A stretch of 27,941 nucleotides of DNA from assembly GCA_035547895.1 (NCBI GenBank), contig DASZTT010000012.1:1-27941 (forward strand), in the 5' to 3' direction. Below the pieces are notes generated by a model. That model made no database searches. It was given only the letters and a program-made list of their open reading frames with translations, and was not told the origin of the DNA. Every line of letters begins with the position of its first letter. The stretch's first letter is position 1. The position numbers and the translations under genes were made by a program. This stretch comes from 66-474 sp035547895 (GTDB taxonomy: Bacteria > Pseudomonadota > Gammaproteobacteria > Xanthomonadales > Rhodanobacteraceae). Of the stretch, positions 13,639 to 21,055 are shown piece by piece.

Positions 13639-14766
13639 ATGGCCTTCGCGAGCATCCCCGAACTGCTGGAAGAAATCGCCGCCGGCCGCATGGTGGTGAT
13701 GCTGGACGACGAAGACCGCGAGAACGAGGGCGACCTGATCATGGCTGCCGAAAAGGTGCGCGCGGAAGACATCAACTTCATGGCGCGCGAGGGACGCGGC
13801 TTGATCTGCCTTGCGCTCGATCGCGCGCGCTGCGATCGCCTCGGCCTGCAGCCGATGGTGCGCGACAACGGTTCGGCGTACCACACCAACTTCACCGTTT
13901 CGATCGAAGCCGCGAGTGGCGTCACCACCGGCATTTCGGCGCACGATCGGGCGCGCACGATCCAGGTCGCGGTGGCGCCCGACGCGAAGGCTTCCGATCT
14001 GGTGCAGCCCGGCCACGTGTTCCCGTTGCTGGCGCAGCCTGGCGGCGTGCTGACGCGCGCCGGGCACACCGAAGCGGCGGTGGACCTGGCGACGCTGGCG
14101 GGTTGCGAACCGGCCGGTGTGCTGGTCGAAATCCTGCGCGAGGACGGATCGATGGCGCGCCGCCCCGACCTCGAAACCTTTGCCGCGAAGCATGGCTTGA
14201 AGGTCGGCACGATCGCCGACCTGATCCGGCACCGCCTGGCGACGGAGAAGACCATCGAGCGCGTGCATCAATCCGACGTGCAGACCGAGTTCGGCGCGTT
14301 CCGCCTCGTTGCCTGGCGCGACCGCCTGCGCGGTGACACTCATTTCGCGCTGGTGCGCGGCGCCGTCGATGACGGTGCGGCCGTGCTGGCGCGCGTGCAC
14401 GTGCGCAACACCTTGTCCGACGTGCTGCACCTCGAACGCGATGATCTGGGCATGACGATGACCGCTGCGCTGCGCCGGATTGCTTCCGAAGGACGCGGCG
14501 TGGTCGTGGTGCTGGCCTCGGCCGAAGATCCGGGCGCGTTGCTGGCGCACCTCAATCGGGACCCCGCGGCTGCACCCGCCAGCGGCGGCAAGGCTGCGGC
14601 CCAGCGTGAGTGGCGCCAGTTGGGCCTTGGGGCGCAGATCCTCGCCGATCTCGGTGTCCGCCGGCTGCGCGTGCTGGGTACGCCGCGCAAGCTGGTCGGA
14701 CTTTCCGGGTTCGACCTCGAGGTCGTCGAATACGTGGATGCGCCCGCCGCGGCGGACGTGAAGTAG
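13639..14766 (+). CDS. ribBX: DHBP synthase fused to a degenerate GTP cyclohydrolase II-like domain
   Basis: A 375-residue fusion. Residues 1-200 are 3,4-dihydroxy-2-butanone-4-phosphate synthase, with the acidic metal/substrate loop DDEDRENEGDLIMAAE, the segment SGVTTGISAHDRA and the late GHTEAAVDLA all intact. Residues 205-370 align with GTP cyclohydrolase II (TEFGAFRLVAWRD, VLARVHV, RIASEGRGVVV, LGLGAQILADLGV, GFDLEVVEYV). However, the zinc motif C-x10-C-x-C is gone: in RNTLSDVLHLERDDLG the three cysteines are Asn, Asp and Leu. The block after EGR, normally QEGRNIGL...RAYALQD, is also lost. It should therefore make the 4-carbon unit only, as reported for RibBX proteins of Proteobacteria. 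A separate RibA must lie elsewhere. ribBA is the common automatic name. Confidence 0.9.
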   Translation: MAFASIPELLEEIAAGRMVVMLDDEDRENEGDLIMAAEKVRAEDINFMAREGRGLICLALDRARCDRLGLQPMVRDNGSAYHTNFTVSIEAASGVTTGISAHDRARTIQVAVAPDAKASDLVQPGHVFPLLAQPGGVLTRAGHTEAAVDLATLAGCEPAGVLVEILREDGSMARRPDLETFAAKHGLKVGTIADLIRHRLATEKTIERVHQSDVQTEFGAFRLVAWRDRLRGDTHFALVRGAVDDGAAVLARVHVRNTLSDVLHLERDDLGMTMTAALRRIASEGRGVVVVLASAEDPGALLAHLNRDPAAAPASGGKAAAQREWRQLGLGAQILADLGVRRLRVLGTPRKLVGLSGFDLEVVEYVDAPAAADVK

Positions 14767-14821
14767 GGCGTTGTCCGCGGCGCTGTTAGGCTTTCCACGT
14801 TCCGTTCTGCCGTTTCCAGCC

Positions 14822-15304
14822 ATGTCTGACCGATCTGCCCAAGCTGCCGCGCCCCTGCGCTCGCCCACCGGCGCGCGCTATGCCGTCATTGCGAGCCGCT
14901 GGAATGGCGACATCGTCGACGCGCTGGTGGACGGCGCGCGTCGCGCGTTCGCCGAACAGGGCGTGGCCGACGATTCGCTGGACGTGCTGCGCGTACCCGG
15001 AGCGTGGGAACTGCCGGTGCTGGCGCAACGGCTCGCGCAGGACGGCCGCCATGCCGTGATCGTCGCGCTGGGTTGCGTGGTGCGCGGTGAAACCCGCCAC
15101 TACGAACACGTCGCGGACGAATGCGCGCGCGGCTTGATGCGCGTCGCGCTCGATTCCGGCGTGCCGGTGCTGAATGGAGTGCTCGCGGTGGAAGATGAAG
15201 CCGACGCGTGGGCACGGGCGGGCGGCGCGCGCGGCAACAAGGGCGCCGACGTCGCATTGTCCGCGATCGAGATGGCGATGCTGCTCAAGGAGTTTTCCGC
15301 ATGA
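14822..15304 (+). CDS. ribH: 6,7-dimethyl-8-ribityllumazine synthase
   Basis: A 160-residue lumazine synthase condensing the pyrimidinedione with dihydroxybutanone phosphate, the step before RibE. Family motifs are YAVIASRWNGDIVDALVDGA (substrate contact), VPGAWELPVLAQRLA, and the catalytic-histidine block GCVVRGETRHYEHVADE, then PVLNGVL and ARGNKGADVALSAIEMA. It is expected to assemble as pentamers or 60-mers. The ATG at 14822 fits the family start; the frame opens 17 codons earlier at a TTG without support. It lies 55 nt after ribBX and overlaps nusB by 4 nt (ATGA). Confidence 0.96.
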   Translation: MSDRSAQAAAPLRSPTGARYAVIASRWNGDIVDALVDGARRAFAEQGVADDSLDVLRVPGAWELPVLAQRLAQDGRHAVIVALGCVVRGETRHYEHVADECARGLMRVALDSGVPVLNGVLAVEDEADAWARAGGARGNKGADVALSAIEMAMLLKEFSA

Positions 15305-15753
15305 CCGGTTTCCGCCGCGACGATGGCATCGATCCGGCTGCACGCACGCGCGCGCGCCGCCGCGCGGTGCAGGCGCTGTATGCGTGGGAACTCGGCGGCA
15401 ATCCCATGCGCAAGGTGATCGACGATTTTCGCGGCGAGCAGGACATGCAGATCGCAGACCTCGAATACTTCGAGGACCTGCTGCGCGGCGTCGAATCCCG
15501 CCGCAAGGAACTCGATGCTGAGCTCGTGCCGTTTATCGACCGCGACATCGAGCGCGTCGATCCGATCGAGCGCGCGGTGTTGCGCCTGGCGGCCTACGAA
15601 TTGAAATACCGCCTGGACGTGCCCTACCGCGTGGTGTTGAACGAAGCCGTGGAAGTCACCAAACGCTTCGGTTCCGACCAGGGCCACACTTACGTCAACG
15701 GCGTGCTCGACAAACTGGCAGGCGCCGTGCGCGCGGTGGAGAAGGGCGGCTGA
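15301..15753 (+). CDS. nusB: Transcription antitermination factor
   Basis: A 150-residue all-helical NusB, which with NusE (S10) binds boxA RNA in rRNA operons and stops premature termination. Recognised segments are ARTRARRRAVQALYAWEL (N-terminal Arg-rich RNA-binding helix), the central DLEYFEDLLRGV, and the C-terminal RVDPIERAVLRLAAYELKY, PYRVVLNEAVEVTKRFGSDQGHTYVNGVLDKLA, the best-conserved block. The ATG overlaps the ribH stop by 4 nt, a classic ribH-nusB arrangement, so nusB is probably under the same FMN-responsive transcript. It overlaps the next gene through TGATG. Confidence 0.97.
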   Translation: MTGFRRDDGIDPAARTRARRRAVQALYAWELGGNPMRKVIDDFRGEQDMQIADLEYFEDLLRGVESRRKELDAELVPFIDRDIERVDPIERAVLRLAAYELKYRLDVPYRVVLNEAVEVTKRFGSDQGHTYVNGVLDKLAGAVRAVEKGG

Positions 15754-16301
15754 TGGCGCACGCGGGCGAAGCGGATTCGGGGGCGCCCGTGCTGGAAACG
15801 GCGCGGCTGCGCCTGCGCGGACACCGGCTGGACGACCACGCTGCGTTGTCCGAAATCTGGGGTGACCCGGACGTGGTGCGCTTCATCGGCGGCGTGCCTT
15901 CGACGCCGCACGATGCGTGGCTGCGACTGCTTCGCTACGCAGGCTTGTGGAAGCTCCTCGGTTACGGGTTCTGGGCGATCGAGGAGAAGACCAGCGGCCG
16001 CATGCTGGGCGACATCGGTTACATGGACCTCAGGCGCGGGCTGACGCCGACGCTGGACGGCATGCCGGAAATCGGCTGGGTGCTCGCTTCGGATGCGCAC
16101 GGCCGCGGCTATGCCAGTGAAGCCCTCACGGCCGTGCTGGCCTGGGGCGACGCGCATTTCGGCGCGCACCGCGCAACCTGCATCATCGCTCCCGGAAATG
16201 CGCCGTCGATCCGGCTGGCGACGAAAGCGGGTTTCCGTTTCGCGCACGAGGCGGCGCACCGCGACGAGGTCGTGCAGGTTTTCTTCCGGGATGCCGGGTA
16301 G
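15753..16301 (+). CDS. GNAT acetyltransferase of the RimJ/RimL type
   Basis: A 182-residue GNAT N-acetyltransferase. It opens with the RimJ/RimL-type ETARLRLRGHRLDDHAAL, has the beta-4 strand MPEIGWVLASDAHGRGYASEAL with the acetyl-CoA loop (G-R-G-Y-A), and ends with GNAPSIRLATKAGFRF, the usual N-x-x-S-x-x-x-x-x-K-x-G-F close. The substrate may be a protein N-terminus, an antibiotic or a small amine; nothing in the sequence decides. It starts on the nusB stop (TGATG) and stands 12 nt before thiL, so it has been inserted into the nusB-thiL-pgpA order without breaking coupling. Confidence 0.88.
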   Translation: MAHAGEADSGAPVLETARLRLRGHRLDDHAALSEIWGDPDVVRFIGGVPSTPHDAWLRLLRYAGLWKLLGYGFWAIEEKTSGRMLGDIGYMDLRRGLTPTLDGMPEIGWVLASDAHGRGYASEALTAVLAWGDAHFGAHRATCIIAPGNAPSIRLATKAGFRFAHEAAHRDEVVQVFFRDAG

Positions 16302-16313
16302 CGGCAGCCGCAG

Positions 16314-17264
16314 ATGGAATTCGACCTGATCGAGGCAATCCGTGCGCATGTGGACGTCGTGCGTGGCGATGTCGTGCTGGGCATCGGCGACGACGCGGCG
16401 CTGCTGGACGTTCCCGCCGGCCAGCAACTGGTGGCCTGCACCGACACGCTCGTCGCGGGCGTGCACTTTCCTTCCGTCACCACGCCCGAAGACATCGGCT
16501 GGAAAGCACTGGCGGTGAACCTGTCCGATCTTGCAGCGATGGGCGCCGAGCCGGCGTGGGCGTTGCTCGCACTGACGTTGCCCGATGGGGACGCGACGTT
16601 CGTCCGACGCTTCGCGGAGGGCTTCGCCGGACTTGCACGCATGCACGGCCTTGCGCTCGTCGGCGGCGACACCACGCAGGGGCCGTTGGCCGCCACGGTG
16701 ACGGCGCTGGGTCTTGTGCCGCGCGCCCGGGCACTGACACGCGGAGGCGCGCGCACCGGTGATGCGGTGTTCGTCACCGGCACGCTGGGGGATGCCGCGG
16801 GTGCCTTGCGCCTGCTTCGAGACTCGGGGAAGAACGAAGTCGCGCTTCGCGCGAAGCTCGATCGGCCCCAGCCGCGCATCGCCGCGGGGCTGGCCTTGCG
16901 CGGCATCGCGAGCGCTTGCATCGACGTGTCGGATGGCTTGCTCGCGGATCTTGGCCACGTTTGCGCGGCCAGCCAGGTCGGCGCGGAAATCCAAGCCGAT
17001 GCGTTGCCGGTTTCGCCGGAACTCGAGGCGTCGTTCGATGCGCGAACCTGCCGCGATCTTGCGCTGGCCGGCGGCGACGATTACGAATTGTGTTTCACCG
17101 CGCCCCCGGCACGCGAAGCGGAAATCGTAGAAACGCTCGCACACGCCAGATGCGGCGCGACGCGCGTCGGCCGCGTGGTCGCGGGCTCCGGCGTGCGCGT
17201 GCTGGATGCGCGTGCCAGCGAAATCGAAGTCGCACGCACCGGCTGGGAGCATTTCTCGCGATGA
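16314..17264 (+). CDS. thiL: Thiamine-monophosphate kinase
   Basis: A 316-residue ThiL that phosphorylates thiamine monophosphate to the active cofactor, thiamine diphosphate. It shows the PurM/ThiL-fold metal and nucleotide motifs: GIGDDAALLDVP near residue 22, CTDTLVAGVHFP, KALAVNLSDLAAMGAEPAW, VGGDTTQGPLA, and in the C-terminal domain ACIDVSDGLLADLGHV and AGGDDYELCFTAP. The ATG at 16314 gives MEFDLIEAIRAHV, close to the usual start. It overlaps pgpA by 4 nt (ATGA), the conserved thiL-pgpA pair. Confidence 0.96.
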   Translation: MEFDLIEAIRAHVDVVRGDVVLGIGDDAALLDVPAGQQLVACTDTLVAGVHFPSVTTPEDIGWKALAVNLSDLAAMGAEPAWALLALTLPDGDATFVRRFAEGFAGLARMHGLALVGGDTTQGPLAATVTALGLVPRARALTRGGARTGDAVFVTGTLGDAAGALRLLRDSGKNEVALRAKLDRPQPRIAAGLALRGIASACIDVSDGLLADLGHVCAASQVGAEIQADALPVSPELEASFDARTCRDLALAGGDDYELCFTAPPAREAEIVETLAHARCGATRVGRVVAGSGVRVLDARASEIEVARTGWEHFSR

Positions 17265-17764
17265 GCGCGCCGCTCGCCGCCGACCAGCGCAGGAGACTGA
17301 TGGCGCATCCGGCCGGGTGGATCGCGACCGCGCTGGGGGCAGGGCTTTCGCCGAAGGCACCCGGCACGGCAGGCTCGCTGGTGGCACTGTTGCCGTGGTG
17401 GTTCCTGCTGCGCGAGCTCCCATTGGGCATCTATCTCGCCGTGCTGATCGCGGGATTCGTGCTCGGCGTCTGGGCGTGCGCAGTATGCGACCGGCGCCTG
17501 GGCATGCACGACCAGGGCGTGCTGGTGTGGGACGAAGTGATCGGAATGTGGATCACGCTGTTTGCCGCGCCGCCGCAGTGGTGGTGGCTGATCGCGGGCT
17601 TCGTGTTGTTCCGCCTGTTCGATATCTGGAAACCGTGGCCGGTGAGCTGGGCCGATCGCCGCGTGCACGGCGGCCTCGGCGTGATGCTGGACGACGTCGC
17701 TGCGGGCGTCTACGCGTTGATCGTTTTGCAACTGATTGCGCTGGCGCTCCGAAGCCTGACCTGA
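17261..17764 (+). CDS. pgpA: Phosphatidylglycerophosphatase A
   Basis: A 167-residue inner-membrane phosphatase that removes the phosphate from phosphatidylglycerophosphate to make phosphatidylglycerol. Signature motifs are GLSPKAPGTAGSLVAL, the acidic VWDEVIGMWITL and FRLFDIWKPWPVSWADRRVHGGLGVMLDD, which carry the metal-binding Asp and Glu residues. Hydrophobic segments lie around residues 37-70, 95-120 and 145-163. The ATG overlaps the thiL stop. It converges with the UDG-family gene with only 3 nt between the two stop codons. Confidence 0.95.
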   Translation: MSAPLAADQRRRLMAHPAGWIATALGAGLSPKAPGTAGSLVALLPWWFLLRELPLGIYLAVLIAGFVLGVWACAVCDRRLGMHDQGVLVWDEVIGMWITLFAAPPQWWWLIAGFVLFRLFDIWKPWPVSWADRRVHGGLGVMLDDVAAGVYALIVLQLIALALRSLT

Positions 17765-17771
17765 AGGTCAG
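17756..17771. terminator. Palindrome spanning two convergent stop codons
   Basis: CTGACCT (17756-17762) and AGGTCAG (17765-17771) form a perfect 7-bp inverted repeat with a 2-nt centre. It covers the TGA of pgpA and the TGA of the UDG-family gene. The central loop is too tight for an ideal RNA hairpin and there is no T-run, so a termination role is only a guess. Confidence 0.3.
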
Positions 17772-18397
17772 CCGATGAGCGCGCGTTGTACGCGCCGCCG
17801 CAGCGCGGGCAGGACCTCGGCTTCGAACCACGGGTGGTACACGAACCATGCGGTGTTGCGCGGGCTGGGATGCGGCAGCGGCAGGATGCCGGTCTCGAAG
17901 TATTCGCGCCATGCGGCGCAGGTTTTCGTGAGCGTGGCCTTGCGCGCCGCGCCCAGCATGCCGCGGATGGCATACCCGCCGATCGCGAGGGTCAGCCTGA
18001 GATTCACGAGGCGCGGCATCAGTTGCGGGTGCCACAGCGGGGCGCATTCCGGGCGCGGTGGCAGGTCGCCCGATGCGCCCTTGCCGGGATAGCAAAACCC
18101 CATCGGCACGATCGCGACCTTGCGCGGATCGTAAAACGTCTTTGCATCGATCCCGATCCACTCGCGCAGCTTGTCGCCGCTCTTGTCGTTGAACGGAATG
18201 CCGGTGTCGTGCACCTTGCGGCCCGGCGCCTGGCTGACGATCAACAGGCGTGCGTCGGAATGCGCCTGCAACACCGGGCGGCAACCCTGCGGCAGGTACA
18301 GCGCGCAGACCCGGCAGGCGCGGATGCTCGCCAGTAGCGCGTCGAAGGATTCGGCCCTGCGGAAAGGCGGAGATGCCGTCGCGGCCGACGATTTCAT
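17768..18397 (-). CDS. Uracil-DNA glycosylase superfamily protein
   Basis: A 209-residue protein of the UDG superfamily, close to family 4/5. The active-site motif reads SQAPG (residues 55-59) in place of the usual GEAPG, followed by HDTGIPFNDKSGDKLREWIG. The C-terminal motif is LPHPSPRN. Four cysteines sit in the Fe-S positions of family 4 enzymes: C28, C31, C102 and C118 (C-x2-C ... C-x15-C), so a 4Fe-4S cluster is likely. The Gln replacing Glu suggests changed activity; it may act on another damaged base or not at all. I chose the ATG at 18397 because AGGA stands 9 nt upstream; a GTG at 18424 lacks a ribosome-binding site. It follows dolP on the same strand. Confidence 0.82.
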   Translation of the reverse strand: MKSSAATASPPFRRAESFDALLASIRACRVCALYLPQGCRPVLQAHSDARLLIVSQAPGRKVHDTGIPFNDKSGDKLREWIGIDAKTFYDPRKVAIVPMGFCYPGKGASGDLPPRPECAPLWHPQLMPRLVNLRLTLAIGGYAIRGMLGAARKATLTKTCAAWREYFETGILPLPHPSPRNTAWFVYHPWFEAEVLPALRRRVQRALIG

Positions 18398-18463
18398 TTC
18401 GTCATCCTGGTCGATGCCGGCCACGGGTCGGTTGAGTCCGGTCGAACCGCGCGAATGGTCGGG

Positions 18464-19009
18464 CTAGTCCGTGTACTCGAATACCTGCACGACCTTGTTC
18501 ACCCCCGCGACGTGGCGCGCCTGGTCCACGACGGCGTCGGCTTCCTTGTGGCTCACCAGTCCCATCAGGTAAACGTTGCCGTGCGCGGTGCTGATCTTGA
18601 CGCGGCCGGGATCGAAGCCGGGCATGTCGATGTGCAGCAGCGAGGTCTTCACGCGCGCGGTAAACGATGCATCGAGCGCCGAACGGCCCACCGACTGCAG
18701 CGGCATCACGTCGATCAGGTTCACGACACGCTGCACGCCTTCGTAACCGGTCACGTCGGCACCTGCGCGCTGCTTCACTTCCTCGGTGCTGGCTTCACCG
18801 ATCAGCAGCAGCACGCCGTTGTACACGCTGGTGCCGATGTGGGCGCGGCCGGAGAGTTCATGGTCGTCGTCCAGCGTGCGTTGCGCGGTGATCTGCACGT
18901 TGCGGTCGTTGAGCAGGCGGTTGAAGCCGCGCCGCGGCGTGAACACGCTGCACGCGGAAACGGCGATGCAAAGCACGAGGGTGGCGGATAAAAGATGGGT
19001 CTTGCGCAT
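18464..19009 (-). CDS. dolP: Outer-membrane lipoprotein with two BON domains (DolP-like)
   Basis: A 181-residue lipoprotein. The signal peptide ends in the lipobox VSAC with the modified Cys at residue 20. Two BON domains follow, about residues 38-105 (LNDRNVQITAQRTL... GVLLLIGEAS ... GVQRVVNLI) and 112-180 (DASFTARVKTSLL ... GNVYLMGLVS ... GVNKVVQVFEY). Length and architecture match E. coli DolP (YraP, 191), an outer-membrane lipoprotein that binds anionic lipid at division sites and supports envelope integrity. The context supports the name: it follows lpoA and yraN as in E. coli, although diaA, which lies between yraN and dolP there, is absent. GGGA stands upstream of the ATG. Confidence 0.9.
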   Translation of the reverse strand: MRKTHLLSATLVLCIAVSACSVFTPRRGFNRLLNDRNVQITAQRTLDDDHELSGRAHIGTSVYNGVLLLIGEASTEEVKQRAGADVTGYEGVQRVVNLIDVMPLQSVGRSALDASFTARVKTSLLHIDMPGFDPGRVKISTAHGNVYLMGLVSHKEADAVVDQARHVAGVNKVVQVFEYTD

Positions 19010-19022
19010 GTCGTGTCCCGTA

Positions 19023-19385
19023 TCAGCAGATCTCGAAAGCGGCGCGCTGCCAATCGAAAGCGGGCGCGTCCGCGTCGCCGTCGAAAGCTAACACATCGAA
19101 CCTGCACGGCAATGAAGCAAACCGCGGGTGCGCCTGCAGGAAACCCTGTGCCGCGCGCGTGAGTTTTTCGCGCTTGGCCGCGCCCACCGACGCCGCGCCG
19201 CCGCCGAAACGCACGTCGCGCCGGTAACGAACTTCGGCGAATACCAATGTCGCGCCGTCGCGCATGATCAGGTCGAGCTCGCCGAAACGGGTGCGGTAGT
19301 TGCGTTCGACCAACTTCAGGCCGGCGCGTTCCATGTATTCGAGGGCAAGTTGCTCGAAGCGCGCGCCGATCGCGCCTGCCTTCAT
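19023..19385 (-). CDS. yraN: YraN/UPF0102 nuclease-fold protein
   Basis: A 120-residue protein of the YraN family, a small restriction-endonuclease-like fold of unknown role. Recognised pieces are GARFEQLALEYMERAGLKLVERNYRTRFGELDLIMRD, with the likely catalytic E and D, then LVFAEVRYR and the late CRFDVLAF. The E...GELDLI...EVR pattern resembles a PD-(D/E)xK active site. The ATG at 19385 overlaps the lpoA stop (ATGA), and dolP begins 13 nt after its stop, so the three form one unit. If translation depends on coupling to lpoA, the early stop in lpoA might reduce this gene's expression. Confidence 0.93.
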   Translation of the reverse strand: MKAGAIGARFEQLALEYMERAGLKLVERNYRTRFGELDLIMRDGATLVFAEVRYRRDVRFGGGAASVGAAKREKLTRAAQGFLQAHPRFASLPCRFDVLAFDGDADAPAFDWQRAAFEIC

Positions 19386-20977
19386 GGTTGGGTCGGCATG
19401 GCGTCGTCGGCCGGCTGTGCTTCCAGGCCCGCGGCGACGGGTCGCGCGACGCCGCCCTGGAATTGCACCCAGATCGGCGTGCGCTGCACGTGGCCGAACG
19501 CGTCCATCGTCAGTTGACCGGTCGCACCGGCGAGATAGCTGCCGGGATGGCTGCGCAACCATCCGAGGTACGGCATCAATGCGTATGCGTCCATGCCGAA
19601 CGCGAACAGGCGCGCCGCCGGGCCCGCGGCCGTGGACAGTTGCGAAGCGAGCGTGGCGTGGCTGGGCAGGCCGGCCTGCGCGTCGTACAGCCACGGTTCG
19701 TCGCAGAACTGCACGCCGTCGAGGTCGCCGTCGGCCGTGGCATTTTCATCGCCGGAATAAATCACTGAAGTCGAGAACACCGGCAATGTCGAGCGTGCCA
19801 GCCGCAGTTGCGGAAGCAGCAGCCGCGCCTGGTCGGGGCGCAGCAGTGCCACGATGCCGGTCTGGCTTCCGGATCCCGCGAGCGCGGCCTGGATCTGCGA
19901 GGCAAAATCCACGTCGCCCGGCTGCAGCACGATGTCGTTGGCAATCTGTCCGCCGAGGCTTTCGAACTCGAGCTTGAACGCCGCGAACGTGCGCGAGGAG
20001 GTGTCGTCGTTGCCGCGGAACACGATGGCCGCGTGCAGGCCCGAGGTAACCATGTGCGAACCCAGTTGCGCTCCCTCGGCTTCGGGCAGCAACGCGAATT
20101 CCGCGCTGCCGGGGGGTGTCGGCTGGTTGCCCTGCGCATGGTTCAGCGCGAGCACGGGCACCGGCAACGCAGCTTGCGAGAACAAGGCACCGACTGCGCC
20201 ACGGCTGAGCGGGCCCACCACCAGCGAAGCGCCCTCCGCGATGGCCTGCCGGTATGCCGACAGCGCGCCATCGGCCGTGCCGCCGGTGTCGTAAACCTTG
20301 AGGGTGGGGCGCTGTTCCTGGCTCGCCGGCGCGTGGAACTACGCGGCGAAGAATCCGTCGCGGACGGCCGCGCTCGCCACCGCCACGCGCCCGCTGGCCG
20401 GCAGAAGCAGCGCCACGTGCGCCGGCATCGCGAAGCCCTGCGGTGCGGACGCACCGGTCGACGTTCCGACCGGTTCATTCAACTGCGGCAATGCCAGCGG
20501 CGTGGCCGTGCCGGAGCGCGAGAGCGCCTGGCTGACGTAGGGTTTGAGCGGATCGTCGCCCGCGAGCGTCGGGAACAGCGCATTCAATCCCTCGCTGCCC
20601 ATGCCGGCCAGGATTGCCACCACCCGCTGGTGTTCGGCGGCTTGTGCGGCGGGCGGAAGTAATGGCGCCCGCGCGGCCAGGGCGCGCGCGGCATCCACGC
20701 GATTGCCGAGCGCCAGTTCCGCTCGGGCCCGAACGTCCAGCGCCTGCTGCTGTACGTCGGGGGGCAAGGACGATGGCAGTTGGTCGAGTTGCTTCAGCGC
20801 AGCGTCGGCGTGACCGCGTTGCAGCGCCACGTTCGCGGCGTGGATGCGATCGCCGGCCTGCTGCGCCTGCGCCTGCGGATTGGCGGGCGAGGGAGGCCCG
20901 AGTGTGGCGCAGGCCGTCAACATCGCCAGCGCTGCCGACGCCAAAACAAGGTGTGCTGAATGCCTGATCCTGACCAT
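19382..20977 (-). pseudogene. lpoA: lpoA interrupted by one in-frame amber codon
   Basis: The gene for the outer-membrane lipoprotein activator of PBP1A, 531 codons, carries a single TAG at codon 213 (20339-20341). The N-terminal part has a signal peptide with lipobox LTAC (Cys23) and the helical TPR-like domain (residues about 35-170). The frame then reads PAHVALLLPASGRVAVASAAVRDGFFAA, the start of the periplasmic-binding-like domain, and stops. It continues unchanged as FHAPASQEQRPTLKVYDTGG, GASLVVGPLSRGAVGALF and on to GMDAYALMPYLGWLRSHPG. Open pieces are 20339-20977 and, from an internal Met, 19382-20221. One base change (TAC or TAT to TAG) at a likely Tyr explains it. Nothing else is decayed, so a recent mutation, readthrough or a sequencing error are all possible. 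The ATG at 20977 has AGGG upstream. Confidence 0.85.
20339..20341 (-). other. lpoA: In-frame TAG within lpoA
   Basis: On the minus strand the frame reads GGC TTC TTC GCC GCG TAG TTC CAC (18 bases up to the stop, then FH). The frames on both sides are identical (20221 and 20977 are in phase), so this is a substitution, not a frameshift. Confidence 0.9.
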
Positions 20978-21017
20978 CGTGATTTCCCTGCGCGGTCGTC
21001 GCGCTGCGTTTTGGGCG

Positions 21018-21023
21018 ATCATA
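21018..21023 (-). promoter_or_regulatory. Possible -10 box for lpoA-yraN-dolP
   Basis: TATGAT on the minus strand lies 41 nt upstream of the lpoA ATG, in the 78-nt gap between divergent lpoA and rsmI. No good -35 accompanies it. The rsmI promoter must also be here or within lpoA. Confidence 0.3.
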
Positions 21024-21055
21024 ACGGATCGATTCGGACGGACAGGTTCCCCGGC

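Noticed and set aside
12763..14868. 701-codon minus-strand frame opposite the riboswitch, ribE and ribBX
   Set aside because: Covers an FMN riboswitch and two conserved genes on the other strand; no domain is recognisable.
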